From positions 186,001-250,000 of the forward strand of contig JAPKMP010000001.1 of assembly GCA_026645935.1 (NCBI GenBank): a stretch of 64,000 nt of DNA, in the 5' to 3' direction. The notes below the pieces were generated by a model. It made no database searches and was not told the origin of the DNA. It was given only the letters and a program-made list of their open reading frames with translations. Position numbers and translations under genes: made by a program. Each line of letters starts with the position of its first letter. Position 1 is the stretch's first letter. Positions 62,879 through 64,000 of the stretch are shown here, in pieces. The stretch is from Candidatus Villigracilaceae bacterium. GTDB taxonomy: Bacteria > Chloroflexota > Anaerolineae > Anaerolineales > Villigracilaceae.

Positions 62879-63721
62879 TTGCTTTCGATCATCTTTGGTC
62901 TACTATCTGCGCTCAGTTGGGGCGCGGGTGATTTTACGGGCGGACTTGCGGCGCGCAAGGTCGGGGCATACCGTTCGGTCTTCTACGCAGAAGTGATCGG
63001 TGTTGTCTTTTTATTTCTCGTATTGGCATTTGTGAACGAACCGATCCCGGATCGGCGGGCGCAAATCTTTGCGCTCCTTGCAGGGGCACTCGGCACGATC
63101 GGTTTGATGCTGTTATATCACTCGATGACCCTAGGGTTGATGAGTGTCGCCGCGCCTGTATCCGCTTTGCTGGCGGCGGTCCTTCCGGTGCTGGTGGGCA
63201 TCTTCACTGAAGGCATTCCGGGTATCCCCACTTTGATCGGATTTGGCTTTGCCCTTTTTGCGGTATGGATGGTCTCACAAAGCGAAGGCGGCGTGAAAGA
63301 CATCCTCTCGCATCTCTCCGACTTGAAACTGCCTCTGCTTGCAGGCATTGGATTTGGCTTTTACTTTGTCCTCATGCACCAGGCGGCACGCGATGGCGGT
63401 GCGGTCTGGCATATGGTCTTCTCGCGCACCGGCGGCATGGCGCTGATTGTCACATATTTATTGGTCACCCGCTCATCATGGAAGATCGAACCTTCCTCAT
63501 TGCCCATCATCTCTTTGAACGGCATTCTCGATCTTGGCGGCAATTTCTTCTTTATCCTTGCAGGACAAGCCGGGCGGCTGGATGTGGCTTCTGTACTTAG
63601 TTCCCTCTTCCCCGGCGCAACGGTCATCCTCGCATGGATCTTCCTGAAGGAACGGCTCAGCCGGAATCAATGGGTCGGCGTATTTTGCGCGCTGATCGCC
63701 ATCGTATTGCTGACCTTATAA
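62879..63721 (+). CDS. EamA/DMT-family permease
   Basis: Ten-helix drug/metabolite transporter of 280 residues with two EamA domains. The first starts LLSALSWGAGDFTGGLAARK and the second begins near residue 145 (LPLLAGIGFGFYFVLMHQAA). It ends with SSLFPGATVILAWIFLKERL, the typical final-helix sequence. The start codon is TTG, supported by AATAAGGAGA eight bases upstream. The substrate is unknown. The next gene follows after 12 bases. Confidence 0.88.
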   Translation: MLSIIFGLLSALSWGAGDFTGGLAARKVGAYRSVFYAEVIGVVFLFLVLAFVNEPIPDRRAQIFALLAGALGTIGLMLLYHSMTLGLMSVAAPVSALLAAVLPVLVGIFTEGIPGIPTLIGFGFALFAVWMVSQSEGGVKDILSHLSDLKLPLLAGIGFGFYFVLMHQAARDGGAVWHMVFSRTGGMALIVTYLLVTRSSWKIEPSSLPIISLNGILDLGGNFFFILAGQAGRLDVASVLSSLFPGATVILAWIFLKERLSRNQWVGVFCALIAIVLLTL

Positions 63722-63733
63722 GGAGTTAACCTT

Positions 63734-64000
63734 ATGGATTCGATGGATACTCATAACACCGCTTTACTCCAAGCCGGATATTTCAACGCCTCAGATCTCG
63801 AAGCAAACCGCAAAGGGCAATTCTCTCAAAATCAGGTGGATCGTTTCAGGAATGAACGGGATTTCATTCAGCAGACATCCGGCAAATACGAGAACAGGGC
63901 ATTTATCGTTTCCTTGATCTTTGGCGCAGGGGCTCTCTTCTTTTGTCTTGTTCTCTATTTCGTTGGCGTCTTCGAAGCGCTTCAAACCATGCTCGGCGGT
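63734..64000 (+). CDS. Unknown membrane protein, N-terminal part (cut by window edge)
   Basis: Eighty-nine codons are visible. A polar, charged N-terminus of about 52 residues (LLQAGYFNASDLEANRKGQF and later NERDFIQQTSGKYENRA) leads into a first membrane helix (FIVSLIFGAGALFFCLVLYF). AAGGAG precedes the ATG. It is coupled to the EamA permease gene by a 12-base gap. The family is not recognisable from this part. Confidence 0.65.
   Translation, partial: MDSMDTHNTALLQAGYFNASDLEANRKGQFSQNQVDRFRNERDFIQQTSGKYENRAFIVSLIFGAGALFFCLVLYFVGVFEALQTMLGG

Overview
This 64 kb window reads as a chromosomal segment of an Anaerolineae-type member of the Chloroflexota. The evidence is indirect: Flp/Tad-type pilins, a valine T-box before valS, an FMN riboswitch before a NMT1/THI5-like riboflavin uptake pair, XRE-STAND-TPR regulators, proline/threonine-rich surface lipoproteins, many imperfect palindromic intergenic repeats, and many genes that appear leaderless. 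It is moderately GC-rich and densely coded. I see no rRNA, phage, insertion sequence or CRISPR array. Most genes are core metabolism.

Layout. 0-4.4 kb: N-terminal part of a P2-type cation ATPase (cut by the window edge), a CcsA-like membrane protein, an MFS transporter and three nearly identical one-gene Flp pilin units. 4.5-9 kb: hutI, a PAS-GGDEF diguanylate cyclase, arginase and an IMPase-family phosphatase in one tight run, then three tRNA genes. 9-14.2 kb: surE with two small companions, a VIT/CCC1 metal transporter, a lipoprotein phosphodiesterase and glgC. 14.3-22.6 kb: a nine-gene co-directional membrane operon of largely unknown function, and the best candidate here for an undescribed system. 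It includes a zinc-ribbon protein with about 14 copies of a P-x-W-[LVF] motif in a low-complexity tail, three small membrane proteins, a GlmL/MutL-type ASKHA protein, a partner of unknown function, and a protein ending in an LPKTG-TM-RR signal. 22.6-28.1 kb: AlaX-type editing protein, phosphohexomutase, DUF389-SH3 fusion, membrane PH-like protein, TauE/SafE.

28.1-32.2 kb: a T-box with a visible GUC specifier controls a DinB-like gene and valS; a GNAT gene follows. 32.2-38.9 kb: a SLOG-domain protein, the FMN riboswitch with a permease and binding protein, endonuclease III, YbaK, folK, a FAH-family hydrolase and a membrane protein. 38.9-41.5 kb: xpt-HIT-guaA purine unit. 41.6-47 kb: maf, a MecA-like transpeptidase, rsgA, holB, a YeaQ-type protein. 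47-49.8 kb: MBL-fold protein, asparaginase and an ABC ATPase without a local permease, possibly the missing ATPase of the riboflavin importer. 49.9-64 kb: GAF-GAF-PAS histidine kinase, HAD phosphatase, NUDIX, MFS, a MarR-controlled heterodimeric ABC exporter, a STAND regulator, a small lipoprotein, an amphi-Trp protein, an EamA permease and a truncated gene.

Regulation is readable. Genes at the head of a unit often have a TATAAT-like box 6-10 bp before the start codon and no Shine-Dalgarno site, while downstream operon genes often have Shine-Dalgarno sites or ATGA overlaps. Two riboswitches have near-consensus promoters, and marR has a palindrome overlapping its own -10 box. All product names come from reading motifs and family resemblance; no database search was run.
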